NCBI RefSeq assembly: GCF_009811795.1 | Contig: NZ_BLJE01000001.1 | Location: 310,001-374,000 of the forward strand | Length of the DNA: 64,000 nucleotides | Source: Litoreibacter roseus | GTDB lineage: Bacteria; Pseudomonadota; Alphaproteobacteria; Rhodobacterales; Rhodobacteraceae | Direction: 5' to 3' | Shown here: one piece after another, positions 27,613 to 36,578 of the stretch | Position numbering within the stretch: position 1 is the first letter of the stretch | How the letters are laid out: each line of letters begins with the position of its first letter | The notes under the pieces: generated by a model | Seen by the model: only the letters and a program-made list of their open reading frames with translations | Databases searched by the model: none | What the model was told of the DNA's origin: nothing | Position numbers and translations under genes: made by a program

Positions 27613-28896
27613 TCAAGCTGCGGCTTTCTGCACTGTGATGCCGTCGGAGCTCATCTGCAACTGGCAGCCCCGGCGCAGTTCCGGTTGCATCGCGTCCGAG
27701 ATGGCGGTGAGAGCGGCAGCAGTGCCGCCGGGCCACGATGCCGGATGAATGGCAGATAGGCGCTCGCGGATGATGCGGGTGCGGATCTGGCGCACGCGCT
27801 GGGCTTTCTTCTTCACGATGTCCTTTTGCAGCTTGGACAGGCCGCGGGGCAGGGTCGGGCGTTCCATCCCCCGCAACTCTTTGAGAAGACGCGCCACGAA
27901 GGCCGGATCGCTGCCCCTGTGGTCGATTAGATCAAAAACCGCGCTTTCCAACAGCGCCGTGTCGAGGCGGAAGATCATCTCGCCTGCACAGGTCATCGTC
28001 TTGCGGTAGATCGATGCGTAGGCGGCGGTGCCGGTCGTGGTCTGCGTCGCCTCGACCGCGCGCCGGGCCAGCGCATCCAATTCGTCAAAGGACCCGTACC
28101 AAAGCGGCGACAGAAGCCATGCCATTTTCGAATGGGCGCGCTGATCGCCCGGATCCAGCTCGACCCAGTCCTCGTAATAGCGATGCAGGTAGCGGCGGGG
28201 ATCATCGTGGCAAATCAGCGTCTCGAACCGCAAAGCAGCCAGCAAAGGGGCGTTCAAGAGGATCGGATCAAGCGGTGCGAGGACCCATTCGGCGCGGTTG
28301 AACGCCTCGGCCATGCGGGTCCAGTCTGCGTGGGGCACATCCTCGGCCGCGCGCTTTCCACGAATGGACCAGCCCTGATAGATACGAAACGCAGCGGCCA
28401 GCGCAGTCAGGCCGTAAAGCTGCGGCTGTTTCATGGCCATCGCGTCCAGAAGATCGGCGATGTGATGGGGAACGGCGGGGGCCACCGGCTCGGTATATGG
28501 CGTGGGCAGGGCGCGTCCTGCGGCGGCATAGCCCGCGGCGCGCAGAGCAATTTCGGTCAAACGGATGCCTGCGGGGGTTGCGGCGCGGGCCTGGTCCCAG
28601 TCGGCCAGTTGTTTTGCCAGCCCGATCCAGTCTTCGGCGCGGACCATCTCCGCAACTCTCGCGGTGATCTGGACCTGTTGGGTGAGGTCCGGGGTCGTGT
28701 CCACCGTTTCGAACACGATGCGGTGGGACTGTCCGCGGTCGCCCAGATGGATAGGGCGTCCGGCGTTCAAGGAGCGGGCCAATCCGCGCGAGGTCGAAAT
28801 GGAAAAAAGCGGTGTCCGGGCAAGCCCCCACGTCGCGGTCGCGGCGTCTTTCAGCAAATGCGGTAGAGAGCGGGGGTTAATCTGCGTATCGGACAT
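27613..28896 (-). CDS. Protein of unknown function
   Basis: A 427-residue protein starting MSDTQINPRSLPHLL. It is largely alpha-helical by eye, rich in Ala, Leu and Arg, with no signal peptide and no clear membrane segment. The stretch LSKLQKDIVKKKAQRVRQIR near residue 365 is basic and helical. I recognise no domain. The ATG at 28896 has GAAAGG upstream; the frame is open to 28935. It converges with the LysR gene. Repeats with GTTAAC lie upstream at 29015-29035. Confidence 0.7.
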   Translation of the reverse strand: MSDTQINPRSLPHLLKDAATATWGLARTPLFSISTSRGLARSLNAGRPIHLGDRGQSHRIVFETVDTTPDLTQQVQITARVAEMVRAEDWIGLAKQLADWDQARAATPAGIRLTEIALRAAGYAAAGRALPTPYTEPVAPAVPHHIADLLDAMAMKQPQLYGLTALAAAFRIYQGWSIRGKRAAEDVPHADWTRMAEAFNRAEWVLAPLDPILLNAPLLAALRFETLICHDDPRRYLHRYYEDWVELDPGDQRAHSKMAWLLSPLWYGSFDELDALARRAVEATQTTTGTAAYASIYRKTMTCAGEMIFRLDTALLESAVFDLIDHRGSDPAFVARLLKELRGMERPTLPRGLSKLQKDIVKKKAQRVRQIRTRIIRERLSAIHPASWPGGTAAALTAISDAMQPELRRGCQLQMSSDGITVQKAAA

Positions 28897-29014
28897 TGCA
28901 AACCTTTCAAACCAACGGTTCGATAGAGGTCGCAAGGGAAGGGGGCGCCATTGCGGCGGGTTTTGGGAATTGGGCTGGCGGGTTGTTTAACCGGGTCTTA
29001 ATGTTCGCCCAAGT

Positions 29015-29035
29015 GTTAACGCCACACGCGTTAAC
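29015..29035. promoter_or_regulatory. Inverted repeat GTTAACGC-N5-GCGTTAAC
   Basis: A perfect 8-bp inverted repeat with a 5-base spacer, 119 bp upstream of the unknown gene starting at 28896. A weaker GGTT-N4-AACC lies nearby at about 28981. It looks like an operator for a dimeric regulator; the regulator is unknown. Confidence 0.45.
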
Positions 29036-29042
29036 GCAGGGC

Positions 29043-29077
29043 GCGCGATCCGGATTGCCCCGGATCGCGCATTTTTT
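29043..29077 (+). terminator. Rho-independent terminator facing the plus strand
   Basis: GCGCGATCCG (29043-29052) pairs perfectly with CGGATCGCGC (29061-29070) and is followed by ATTTTTT. The U-run is on the plus strand, yet both flanking genes read leftward. It may end an unannotated plus-strand transcript, or act as a 3'-end hairpin for mdh without a U-run. Confidence 0.6.
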
Positions 29078-29081
29078 GATA

Positions 29082-30307
<1,226 letters not shown>

Positions 30308-30341
30308 AAAAAAGGGCCAGCGAGATCTCTCTCGCCGGCCC
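30308..30341 (-). terminator. Terminator of the PRC-barrel gene
   Basis: On the minus strand an 11-bp stem (GGGCCGGCGAG with CTCGCTGGCCC, one G-U pair) with a 6-base loop is followed by six T residues. It lies 21 bp past the stop of the PRC-barrel gene. Confidence 0.85.
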
Positions 30342-30362
30342 CATACGCGGGTTGGAGACAAA

Positions 30363-31184
30363 TCAACCTTCGTATTCTGGTTGCTCTGACAGCGCCTCTT
30401 GTGATGCGTCGATGTAGACGCGCACATCGCTGTCTTCTGCTGCACGCATCAGCTTCAGTTCATCAAAGGTGACAGCTACCGGCTTTTCGCCCAAGCCAAG
30501 AAAACCGCCAACATTGATGATCGCTTTGTCGATCTCACCGCTGTCTGTCAGAAGTAGCTCGCCGATTTCGCCTACGGTTTCATCATTGCTGCCGTAGACG
30601 TACTTGCCCTGCAGATCTTCCGCGCTGAGTTGGTCGATGGAAGCTTCCTGATAGCCTTCACGCTCAATTTCAGGCTTGTTCAGCATCGGGCGGTCGCCAT
30701 CCATCCGCGGTTCTGCGTCGGACATCTGAGTTTCGGCTTCTTCGGTCTGCATGGTTTCATCGGAAGTGCGTTCAAAAACGGGCGCGTTTTCGAGCTGTTC
30801 CTTTGTCATTGCGACGACAAGGAAGCGGTTTTCCGCGTTATTGTCTTCCCGCATGACTTTGATCTGATCCATGGACAGAGCAACGTCGCGCTCGCCGAGG
30901 CCGAGGAACCCACCGACGCCGACGATGGCAGCTTGAACGTCACCGTCCTGAGATACGATCAGGTCGTTGATTTCGCCGATGTCGTTCCAGTTGTCGTTGG
31001 CGTTTGCAGCGACCGTTTCTGCTTCAAGCTCTTCTTCGGATGTGTAGACGCGCATACCGATCAAGGTGCTTGCAAAGAAGTCGTTCTGCTCCTGGAATTC
31101 ATAGGTCATGGATGCGTTCGCATCGGCGAATGCAGGACCACTGATCAGAAGGGCTGCGGCGGTTGTTGCGAGTAACTTTTTCAT
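30363..31184 (-). CDS. Secreted protein with two PRC-barrel domains
   Basis: A 273-residue protein with a signal peptide (MKKLLATTAAALLISGPAFA). Two PRC-barrel domains follow, at about 30-115 and 185-265, each ending in the same VGGFLGLGE motif followed by VALSMDQIKVM or VAVTFDELKLM. A polar linker between them is rich in Glu, Met and Thr. The ATG at 31184 has AAGGAG upstream. PRC-barrels occur in RNA metabolism and photosynthesis proteins; here the domains are exported and the role is unknown. The repeated motif suggests internal duplication. Confidence 0.88.
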   Translation of the reverse strand: MKKLLATTAAALLISGPAFADANASMTYEFQEQNDFFASTLIGMRVYTSEEELEAETVAANANDNWNDIGEINDLIVSQDGDVQAAIVGVGGFLGLGERDVALSMDQIKVMREDNNAENRFLVVAMTKEQLENAPVFERTSDETMQTEEAETQMSDAEPRMDGDRPMLNKPEIEREGYQEASIDQLSAEDLQGKYVYGSNDETVGEIGELLLTDSGEIDKAIINVGGFLGLGEKPVAVTFDELKLMRAAEDSDVRVYIDASQEALSEQPEYEG

Positions 31185-31368
31185 CGTGTTCTCCTTTGAC
31201 AAGATAATTTTCAAGTCGTGCAAAAAGAACGATGAGATGGCTCAGTTGTTCCCGGAATTTAAAGCAATAAAGTCAGGAACTTGAGGCGGTATTTGCGCGT
31301 TTATTAGGCGCAATATAAATTTGACATAGACATAAGACATAGTCGTTGTTCTCTCACTCAGAGAGAAA

Positions 31369-31412
31369 GAGCCAGACGCGATTTGAACAGATATATTCCA
31401 CGCGTCCGGCTC
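31369..31412. terminator. Hairpin downstream of the small secreted protein
   Basis: GAGCCAGACGCG (31369-31380) and CGCGTCCGGCTC (31401-31412) form a 12-bp stem with one wobble and a 20-base loop. Moving leftward it is followed by TCTTTCTCTC. It lies 48 bp past the end of the 106-residue gene and probably ends its transcript. Confidence 0.5.
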
Positions 31413-31459
31413 TCTCAGTTTGCGTGCTGCGCAAGTCTGTAGAAATGGACGAAGGGTGC

Positions 31460-31780
31460 TTAGGTCGGTGCGCCAAGCGCTGCCGGAAGCTGTTCCTCGA
31501 TTTGCTCAAATGAATTGCCGGCTGCCAAAAGACAGGTGACCCCGTCCGGACGCGTAACCGTGATGGTCCATGTGCCGGTGTTGTCGGACGCATGCATTTC
31601 AATAATGCCATTGTTGGCGGCCAATCCCATGCTGCGGCGGGTTTCCCCGTACTGGCCGGAAAGCTTCTTGAGAACGACGGCACGGTCGGCACAGGTGTTG
31701 CGCTGCTGTGCATACACCATTTGACCTGCACACAGGACTGCGACCAGTCCGAGGGAAAGTCCAAAAATCTGCTGTTTCAT
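31460..31780 (-). CDS. Small secreted protein of unknown function
   Basis: A 106-residue protein with a signal peptide (MKQQIFGLSLGLVAVLCAG, cleavage likely after MVYAQ). The mature part includes CADRAVVLKKLSGQYGETR and GTWTITVTRPDGVTCLLAAG, with two cysteines that may form a disulfide. I know similar small proteins in Rhodobacterales, but no function. It stands alone with a hairpin downstream. Confidence 0.75.
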   Translation of the reverse strand: MKQQIFGLSLGLVAVLCAGQMVYAQQRNTCADRAVVLKKLSGQYGETRRSMGLAANNGIIEMHASDNTGTWTITVTRPDGVTCLLAAGNSFEQIEEQLPAALGAPT

Positions 31781-32005
31781 CTTGCATACCTCAAGTCAGG
31801 ATCCGCAGCGCCTGTGGGGGCCAGTTCGATATGAACATCAGGCGATCCGCTGGACCGATGATGCCGCAAAAGCCGGGCGCTTGCGCCTCTGTCTTGGTTG
31901 GAGCCCTTCACTTGATTTGCGAGGCGATCCGATCTTCAGCGACGCCCTTAGCCTGCCTTCGAAGGCCGAAAAATAAGGTTAACGCAGCGTGCGGACACCG
32001 GATGA

Positions 32006-32025
32006 TTTCTCTAAAATTTGAGAAA
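32006..32025. promoter_or_regulatory. Inverted repeat TTTCTC-N8-GAGAAA
   Basis: Perfect 6-bp arms around an AT-rich spacer, about 90 bp upstream of the malyl-CoA lyase-family ATG. A candidate operator; the regulator is unknown. Confidence 0.35.
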
Positions 32026-32033
32026 AGCGCTGT

Positions 32034-32048
32034 TTCTGCAACGCGGCA
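32034..32048 (+). promoter_or_regulatory. Putative ethylmalonyl-CoA pathway motif (mcl2 copy)
   Basis: TTCTGCAACGCGGCA matches TTCTGCGTCGCGGCA before ccr and resembles TTCTGCGACGCAGCG before ecm. It ends 67 bp upstream of the ATG at 32116. The common core is TTCTGCNNCGCRGC. Confidence 0.4.
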
Positions 32049-32115
32049 AAAGTAGGGTTGCGGGCCGATCTGAGTTGTGGTGGATAACAAAATAACACCA
32101 GAGGAGCTTTTTGAG

Positions 32116-32982
32116 ATGTTTAATGTCGCGGCGCCCTATCGCTCGGTTCTGTATATTCCCGGCTCAAAAGAGCGCGCGCTTGAAAAGGCGCAGAGTCTTG
32201 CTGTGGACGCGATTATCTTCGATCTGGAGGACGCAGTGGCCCCGGACGAGAAAATCGCCGCGCGGACTCTCTTGGGCGAAACGCTGAGCAAGGCAGATTA
32301 CGGCCCGCGTAAGAAGATCGTTCGCATCAACGGTTTGGACACGGCGTGGGGCCGAGATGATCTCTCGGCTATGGCTGCGCTAGGACCGGACGCCATTTTG
32401 CTGCCCAAGGTCGAGAGTGCGGGCACCGTATCAGATGTCGCGGCGACGCTTGATCAGGTGAGCGCTGCTGCTCAGACCGCCATTTGGGCGATGATGGAGA
32501 CGCCGCGTGGGATTCTGAATGCTGCCGGCATCGCGGGTGCGCCGCGGATGGCTGGGTTTGTGATGGGGACAAACGATCTGGCGAAAGAATTGGGCAGTCG
32601 AACCCGCGATGCGATGATAACAAGCTTGCAGATGTGCCTGTTGGCTGCCCGTGTCGAAGGCTTGGTGTGCGTGGATGGCGTCTATAACGCATTCAAGGAC
32701 GAAGATGGTTTGCGCGCGGAATGTACCCAAGGGCGCGACTGGGGTTTTGACGGGAAAACCCTTATCCACCCCGCCCAAGTGGCCGTCGCCAACGATATCT
32801 TCGGACCGTCGCAAGATGAAATTGCCTTGGCTCGGCGTCAGATCGAAGCCTTTGAGCAGGCCGAAGCCGCAGGACAGGGCGTTGCAGTTGTGGATGGAAA
32901 GATCGTCGAAAACCTGCATGTTGAAACCGCGCGCAAGACGCTTGCCAAGGTGGAGGCGATTGCAGCGTTGGAGAACGGCTGA
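32116..32982 (+). CDS. mcl2: CitE-family malyl-CoA lyase / (3S)-malyl-CoA thioesterase
   Basis: A 288-residue protein of the HpcH/HpaI/CitE family. Key segments are SVLYIPGSKERALEKA, IIFDLEDAVAPDEK, an Arg-containing IVRINGLDT, the metal-ligand glutamate in MMETPRGILNAAGI, and GKTLIHPAQVAVAN. In the ethylmalonyl-CoA pathway, Mcl1 cleaves methylmalyl-CoA and Mcl2 hydrolyses malyl-CoA. Length and placement before mch favour Mcl2, but the sequence alone does not settle which. I chose the ATG at 32116 because AGAGGAG precedes it; a GTG at 32077 is in frame. Its stop overlaps the next start by one base. Confidence 0.85.
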   Translation: MFNVAAPYRSVLYIPGSKERALEKAQSLAVDAIIFDLEDAVAPDEKIAARTLLGETLSKADYGPRKKIVRINGLDTAWGRDDLSAMAALGPDAILLPKVESAGTVSDVAATLDQVSAAAQTAIWAMMETPRGILNAAGIAGAPRMAGFVMGTNDLAKELGSRTRDAMITSLQMCLLAARVEGLVCVDGVYNAFKDEDGLRAECTQGRDWGFDGKTLIHPAQVAVANDIFGPSQDEIALARRQIEAFEQAEAAGQGVAVVDGKIVENLHVETARKTLAKVEAIAALENG

Positions 32983-33536
32983 TGGGATGGGTATTGCTGG
33001 TCGCGGGGCTTGTACTGTGGTGCGGGGCGCATCTGTTCAAGCGAATTGCCCCTGAGTTGAGGACGCGCGCTGGCGATCCGGGCAAAGGCGCGATCACGGT
33101 GCTGATACTGCTTTCGGTCGTTCTGATGTGGATCGGCTACAGACGTGCCGGGATCGTGGATCTGTGGTTTCCGCCGCCTTGGACTGTTCACATCAACAAC
33201 CTTTTGATGCTGGTCGCGGTGTTCCTGATTGACCTGGGATTCTCTCGAGGCGTGCTGCGGACGAAGCTACGTCATCCGATGCTGACGGCAATCAAGATCT
33301 GGGCCGTGGCGCATCTGCTTGTGAATGGCGATCTCGCTTCGGTCATCCTGTTCGGCGGGATGCTGGCTTGGGCCGTCGTGACGGTCATTCTGATCAACAA
33401 GCAGGACCGCGCATGGACCCCGCCAGAACGGGGACCTGTGCGAAACGATATCATTTATGGCAGTGTTGCCTTGGTCATCTTTGCCGTGATCATCTACATC
33501 CACAATTGGCTCGGCGTCTGGCCGCTTCCGGGGTAA
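32982..33536 (+). CDS. NnrU-family membrane protein
   Basis: A 184-residue integral membrane protein with about six hydrophobic segments. It matches the NnrU family by the HLFKR opening and the later LRHPMLTAIKIWAVAHLLVNGD segment. The family is named from denitrification studies but many members are elsewhere. It overlaps the malyl-CoA lyase-family stop by one base and lies 4 bp before the DUF1737 gene, so it is in the pathway operon. Its role here is unknown. Confidence 0.88.
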   Translation: MGWVLLVAGLVLWCGAHLFKRIAPELRTRAGDPGKGAITVLILLSVVLMWIGYRRAGIVDLWFPPPWTVHINNLLMLVAVFLIDLGFSRGVLRTKLRHPMLTAIKIWAVAHLLVNGDLASVILFGGMLAWAVVTVILINKQDRAWTPPERGPVRNDIIYGSVALVIFAVIIYIHNWLGVWPLPG

Positions 33537-33540
33537 GCAC

Positions 33541-33744
33541 ATGAAACTATATAGATTTCTCAGTGAAGACGACACTTCTGCCTTTTGCCATAAGGTGACC
33601 AAGGCCCTCAATGATGGGTGGACGCTTTACGGCACGCCGACGCAAACCTATGACCATGCCAACGGTGTGATGCGCTGCGGTCAGGCGGTGACCAAAGAGG
33701 TCGAGGGCACCTACACGGCAGATACAAAACTTGGGGATCACTAG
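33541..33744 (+). CDS. DUF1737 small protein
   Basis: A 67-residue protein of the DUF1737 family: MKLYRFLSEDDTSAFCHKVT and DGWTLYGTPTQTYD. Short proteins of this kind are common in proteobacteria and have no known function. Its stop codon abuts the mch start with no gap, so translation is probably coupled. The AT-rich 5' end lacks a clear strong ribosome-binding site. Confidence 0.85.
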   Translation: MKLYRFLSEDDTSAFCHKVTKALNDGWTLYGTPTQTYDHANGVMRCGQAVTKEVEGTYTADTKLGDH

Positions 33745-34779
33745 ATGAGCAAGACCAATGCCGGGCGTTTTTTTGAGGATTACAGCATTGGTCAGGTGAT
33801 CGAACACGCTGTGCCCCGGACAATGTCGGGGGGCGAGCGGTCCTTGTATCACGCGCTCTACCCCGCGCGGCATGCGCTGCACAGCTCGGACGATTTTGCC
33901 CGTGATTGCGGACTTCACGAAGCACCCTTGGATGATCTGATTTTGTTTCACATGGTGTTCGGCAAAACGGTGCCTGACATTTCGTTGAACGCCGTGGCCA
34001 ATCTTGGCTACGCGGAAGGCCGATTTCTGAAACCTGTCTATCTGGGCGACACGCTGAGCGCTCGGTCCGAAGTGATTGGCCTGAAAGAAAACTCCAATGG
34101 CAAGACCGGGATCGTATGGGTGCGCACGACTGGTGAGGATCAGTTCGGTGGTCCGATCCTGAGCTATGTGCGTTGGGTTATGGTACGCAAAAGGGACCTG
34201 ACGGCGGCGGCACCAGAAACCGTCATACCGGATCTAAGTGGCAGCGTGTCGCCTGCGGATCTGGTCGTGCCCGAGGGGCTGAGTTTCGAGAAATACAATT
34301 TTATCCATGCCGGCGAGTCACACCGGATGTCAGATTACGAAGTTGGCGAGCAGATCGACCACGTGGATGGCGTCACGATCGAAGAAGCTGAGCACATGAT
34401 GGCCACGCGCCTTTGGCAGAATACAGCCAAGGTGCATTTCGATTCCACTGCGCGCCCCGATGGCAGGCGCCTGATCTATGGCGGGCACGTGATTTCGATG
34501 GCCCGGGCGCTGTCCTTCAACGGTCTCGCAAACGCACAGATGATCGTGGGACTGAATGGCGGCGCCCATGCAAACCCGTGTTTCTCCGGTGATACTATCA
34601 CGGCATGGTCGGAGGTTCTGGATAAGGCGGAAACGGATGCGCCGGGTATTGGTGCGATCCGTCTCAGACTTGTCGCGCAAAGATCGGGTGCGACGGCGTT
34701 TTCGCTCAAGGGGGATGACGGAAAATACCTGCCGGACGTATTTCTTGATCTCGACTATTGGGCTTTGATGCCGCTTTAA
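33745..34779 (+). CDS. mch: Mesaconyl-CoA hydratase
   Basis: A 344-residue enzyme with two MaoC-like hot-dog domains. It hydrates mesaconyl-CoA to (2R,3S)-beta-methylmalyl-CoA in the ethylmalonyl-CoA pathway. Segments include GRFFEDYSIGQVIEHAVPRT, HSSDDFARDCG, FHMVFGKTVPDISLNAVANLGYAEGRF and the second-domain YGGHVISMARALSFNGL. Length agrees with R. sphaeroides Mch. It sits in one operon with the malyl-CoA lyase-family gene, which acts directly downstream in the pathway. Confidence 0.95.
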   Translation: MSKTNAGRFFEDYSIGQVIEHAVPRTMSGGERSLYHALYPARHALHSSDDFARDCGLHEAPLDDLILFHMVFGKTVPDISLNAVANLGYAEGRFLKPVYLGDTLSARSEVIGLKENSNGKTGIVWVRTTGEDQFGGPILSYVRWVMVRKRDLTAAAPETVIPDLSGSVSPADLVVPEGLSFEKYNFIHAGESHRMSDYEVGEQIDHVDGVTIEEAEHMMATRLWQNTAKVHFDSTARPDGRRLIYGGHVISMARALSFNGLANAQMIVGLNGGAHANPCFSGDTITAWSEVLDKAETDAPGIGAIRLRLVAQRSGATAFSLKGDDGKYLPDVFLDLDYWALMPL

Positions 34780-34867
34780 GCACCTGCGGACCATACCAAA
34801 TATCTGCTGTTGCTTCATTTTCGAGCGCTCTCAAGTGCTGGGGATACCTTTCAACACAAATCGTGAT

Positions 34868-34887
34868 GTGCCGAAGCGTTTTGGCAC
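34868..34887 (+). terminator. Possible terminator after mch
   Basis: GTGCCGAA and TTTTGGCAC can pair (one G-U) around a 3-base loop, followed by TTTAT. It is 88 bp past the mch stop. The U-run is short, so the call is weak. The rest of 34780-34956 shows no gene. Confidence 0.35.
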
Positions 34888-34956
34888 TTTATCTGCCGCG
34901 CTGGGTCATTAGGCTTGATCTGATCTATCAGGACTGCTCATGCGCATATTGGTTTC

Positions 34957-35628
34957 ATGATCCGACGTTCTGCAATCGCAGTTTGTCTTGGCCTCGCGTC
35001 GGTTCAACCGGCGGCGGCGTGTGGCGTCGCGCTGCTTTTGGCTGTGGACGTTTCGGGGTCGGTTGATCCGTTTGAATACGATATTCAGATGAAAGGACTC
35101 GCCACCGCCTTGCGAGATGACAGTATTGCCGAGGCCTTGGTTGTGGAGGAAGCCGCCGTTTCCTTGCTGCAATGGACTGGGCAGTCGCGGCAGCACATGT
35201 CAATCCCGTGGCGGCGGATCGTGGATTTCGAGGACATCGATGCGCTTGCCGATGAGGTCGAGCGGACCCCTCGGAAATGGCGAAACTTCTCGACAGCCAT
35301 TGGCGAGGCGTTGCAAGTGGCGATGCGCGCCTTTGTCGATGTTCCCGACTGCGAGCGCAGGATAATTGATGTTTCAGGCGATGGTAGGTCCAACGAAGGT
35401 GTTCAGCCCAACGACATGCATGACGTGCTAAACGCGGCGGATATCACCGTGAACGGCTTGGCGATCGAGGAAACGGATGGAAATCTGACCGAGTATTACC
35501 GGAACTTCCTGATCACCGGTCCCGGCGCATTTGCAATGACCGCTGCAACCTATGAAATTTATCCGGATCGTATTCGGCAGAAGCTCCTGAGAGAACTGAC
35601 GAAACAGTTGTCGCAGACCGATCCTTAG
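34957..35628 (+). CDS. DUF1194 von Willebrand-like secreted protein
   Basis: A 223-residue DUF1194 protein with a signal peptide (residues 1-21, ending QPAAA). The vWA-like fold shows the MIDAS motif LAVDVSGSVD near residue 28, then RRIIDVSGDGRSNEG near 135, which would bind a divalent metal. Its ligand is unknown. It lies between mch and sdhC with its own upstream region and may be monocistronic. Confidence 0.88.
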   Translation: MIRRSAIAVCLGLASVQPAAACGVALLLAVDVSGSVDPFEYDIQMKGLATALRDDSIAEALVVEEAAVSLLQWTGQSRQHMSIPWRRIVDFEDIDALADEVERTPRKWRNFSTAIGEALQVAMRAFVDVPDCERRIIDVSGDGRSNEGVQPNDMHDVLNAADITVNGLAIEETDGNLTEYYRNFLITGPGAFAMTAATYEIYPDRIRQKLLRELTKQLSQTDP

Positions 35629-35643
35629 TGGAGTTAAGCGATT

Positions 35644-35674
35644 TGTGATCACACGGTGATATCCAGTGATCACA
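35644..35674 (+). promoter_or_regulatory. Paired TGTGATCACA operator upstream of sdhC
   Basis: TGTGATCACA (35644-35653, perfect) and AGTGATCACA (35665-35674, one mismatch) start 21 bp apart, as in the pair upstream of sucC. Both loci read TTGTGATCACAC, then a linker ending TCC, then WGTGATCACAA. The nearer site ends 120 bp upstream of the sdhC ATG. The DNA between it and sdhC should hold the promoter. Confidence 0.7.
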
Positions 35675-35794
35675 ACGTGGCCAAATTTATGCCAGTTGCG
35701 CCAAAAGATCGCGCTCTTTTCCCAATTGGGGCCGTGACTTCCTGTGCGGCAGGTCCCATGATGCGTCCCGAACGATTAGTCAAAGGACGCTTGC

Positions 35795-36178
35795 ATGGCC
35801 GACGTCAACAGAGGCAACCGACCGCTTTCGCCTCATCTTTCCATCTACCGCCCGCAATGGACCTCCGTGACGTCCATCCTTACCCGCATCACAGGAAACG
35901 CGTTGCTGCTGGCCAGCATCTTGATCGTCTGGTGGTTTTTGGCGGCCTCCTACGGGCCGGAATATTTCGAGACAGCCAACGCTGTGTTGACGTCTTGGTT
36001 CGGTGATCTGGTTCTGTTCGGTTCCCTCTGGGCGGTTTGGTATCATCTTCTTGCAGGTCTGCGGCATCTTTATTGGGACAGTGGCCACGGGTTCGAATTG
36101 GATGTGGCTGAAAAACTGGCTTATGGGGTCGTCGGTGGATCGCTGGTCCTGACGATCCTGACCGCCTTGGTTTTGTGA
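35795..36178 (+). CDS. sdhC: Succinate dehydrogenase cytochrome b556 subunit
   Basis: A 127-residue membrane anchor of complex II with three hydrophobic helices. The family signature RPLSPHLSIYRPQWTSVTSI lies at the N-terminus. The haem-ligand histidine is in LLAGLRHLYWDSGHGFE. It binds quinone and haem b together with SdhD. It begins the sdh operon and is preceded by the paired palindromes. Confidence 0.95.
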   Translation: MADVNRGNRPLSPHLSIYRPQWTSVTSILTRITGNALLLASILIVWWFLAASYGPEYFETANAVLTSWFGDLVLFGSLWAVWYHLLAGLRHLYWDSGHGFELDVAEKLAYGVVGGSLVLTILTALVL

Positions 36179-36188
36179 GGAGCACGAT

Positions 36189-36560
36189 ATGGCTTACATG
36201 ACCGACCGCAAACGGGCCGAGGGAATGGGTTCGGCGAAATCTGGGACCGAGCATCATTGGCATATGATGGTCAGCTCCGTAGCGCTTGCGATCCTCGTTC
36301 CTTTGTTCATCTTCACCTTTGGACGCATTTTGGGGGCGCCTTACGAAGAGGTGGTTGCCTATTTTGGTCGTCCATTCCCTGCCATTGTCGCCGCACTTAC
36401 CGTTGTCGTCAGCTTCCTGCATTTCAAGAACGGTGTGCAGGTTTTGATCGAGGACTACGTACACGGCACGATGCGCAAAGTTCTGATCATCGCGATGATC
36501 TGTCTGTCTTACGCCGCCGCGGGAACGGGGCTTTTCGCCATCGCTCGCTTGGCCTTTTAA
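36189..36560 (+). CDS. sdhD: Succinate dehydrogenase membrane anchor subunit
   Basis: A 123-residue membrane protein with three helices. A histidine-containing segment HHWHMMVSSVALAIL opens the first helix, and FLHFKNGVQVLIEDYVHG matches SdhD anchors. It pairs with SdhC to hold the catalytic SdhAB dimer. It starts 10 bp after sdhC. Confidence 0.95.
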   Translation: MAYMTDRKRAEGMGSAKSGTEHHWHMMVSSVALAILVPLFIFTFGRILGAPYEEVVAYFGRPFPAIVAALTVVVSFLHFKNGVQVLIEDYVHGTMRKVLIIAMICLSYAAAGTGLFAIARLAF

Positions 36561-36578
36561 TCAATCGGAGCATCGAAC

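Larger units (their letters stand above)
31781..32115. other. Intergenic region with promoter-like repeats
   Basis: 335 bp without a convincing gene; short open frames here lack ribosome-binding sites. It holds an inverted repeat TTTCTC-N8-GAGAAA at 32006-32025 and, at 32034-32048, the TTCTGCNNCGCGGCA motif also seen before ccr. It must contain the promoter of the ethylmalonyl-CoA pathway genes that follow. Confidence 0.5.
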
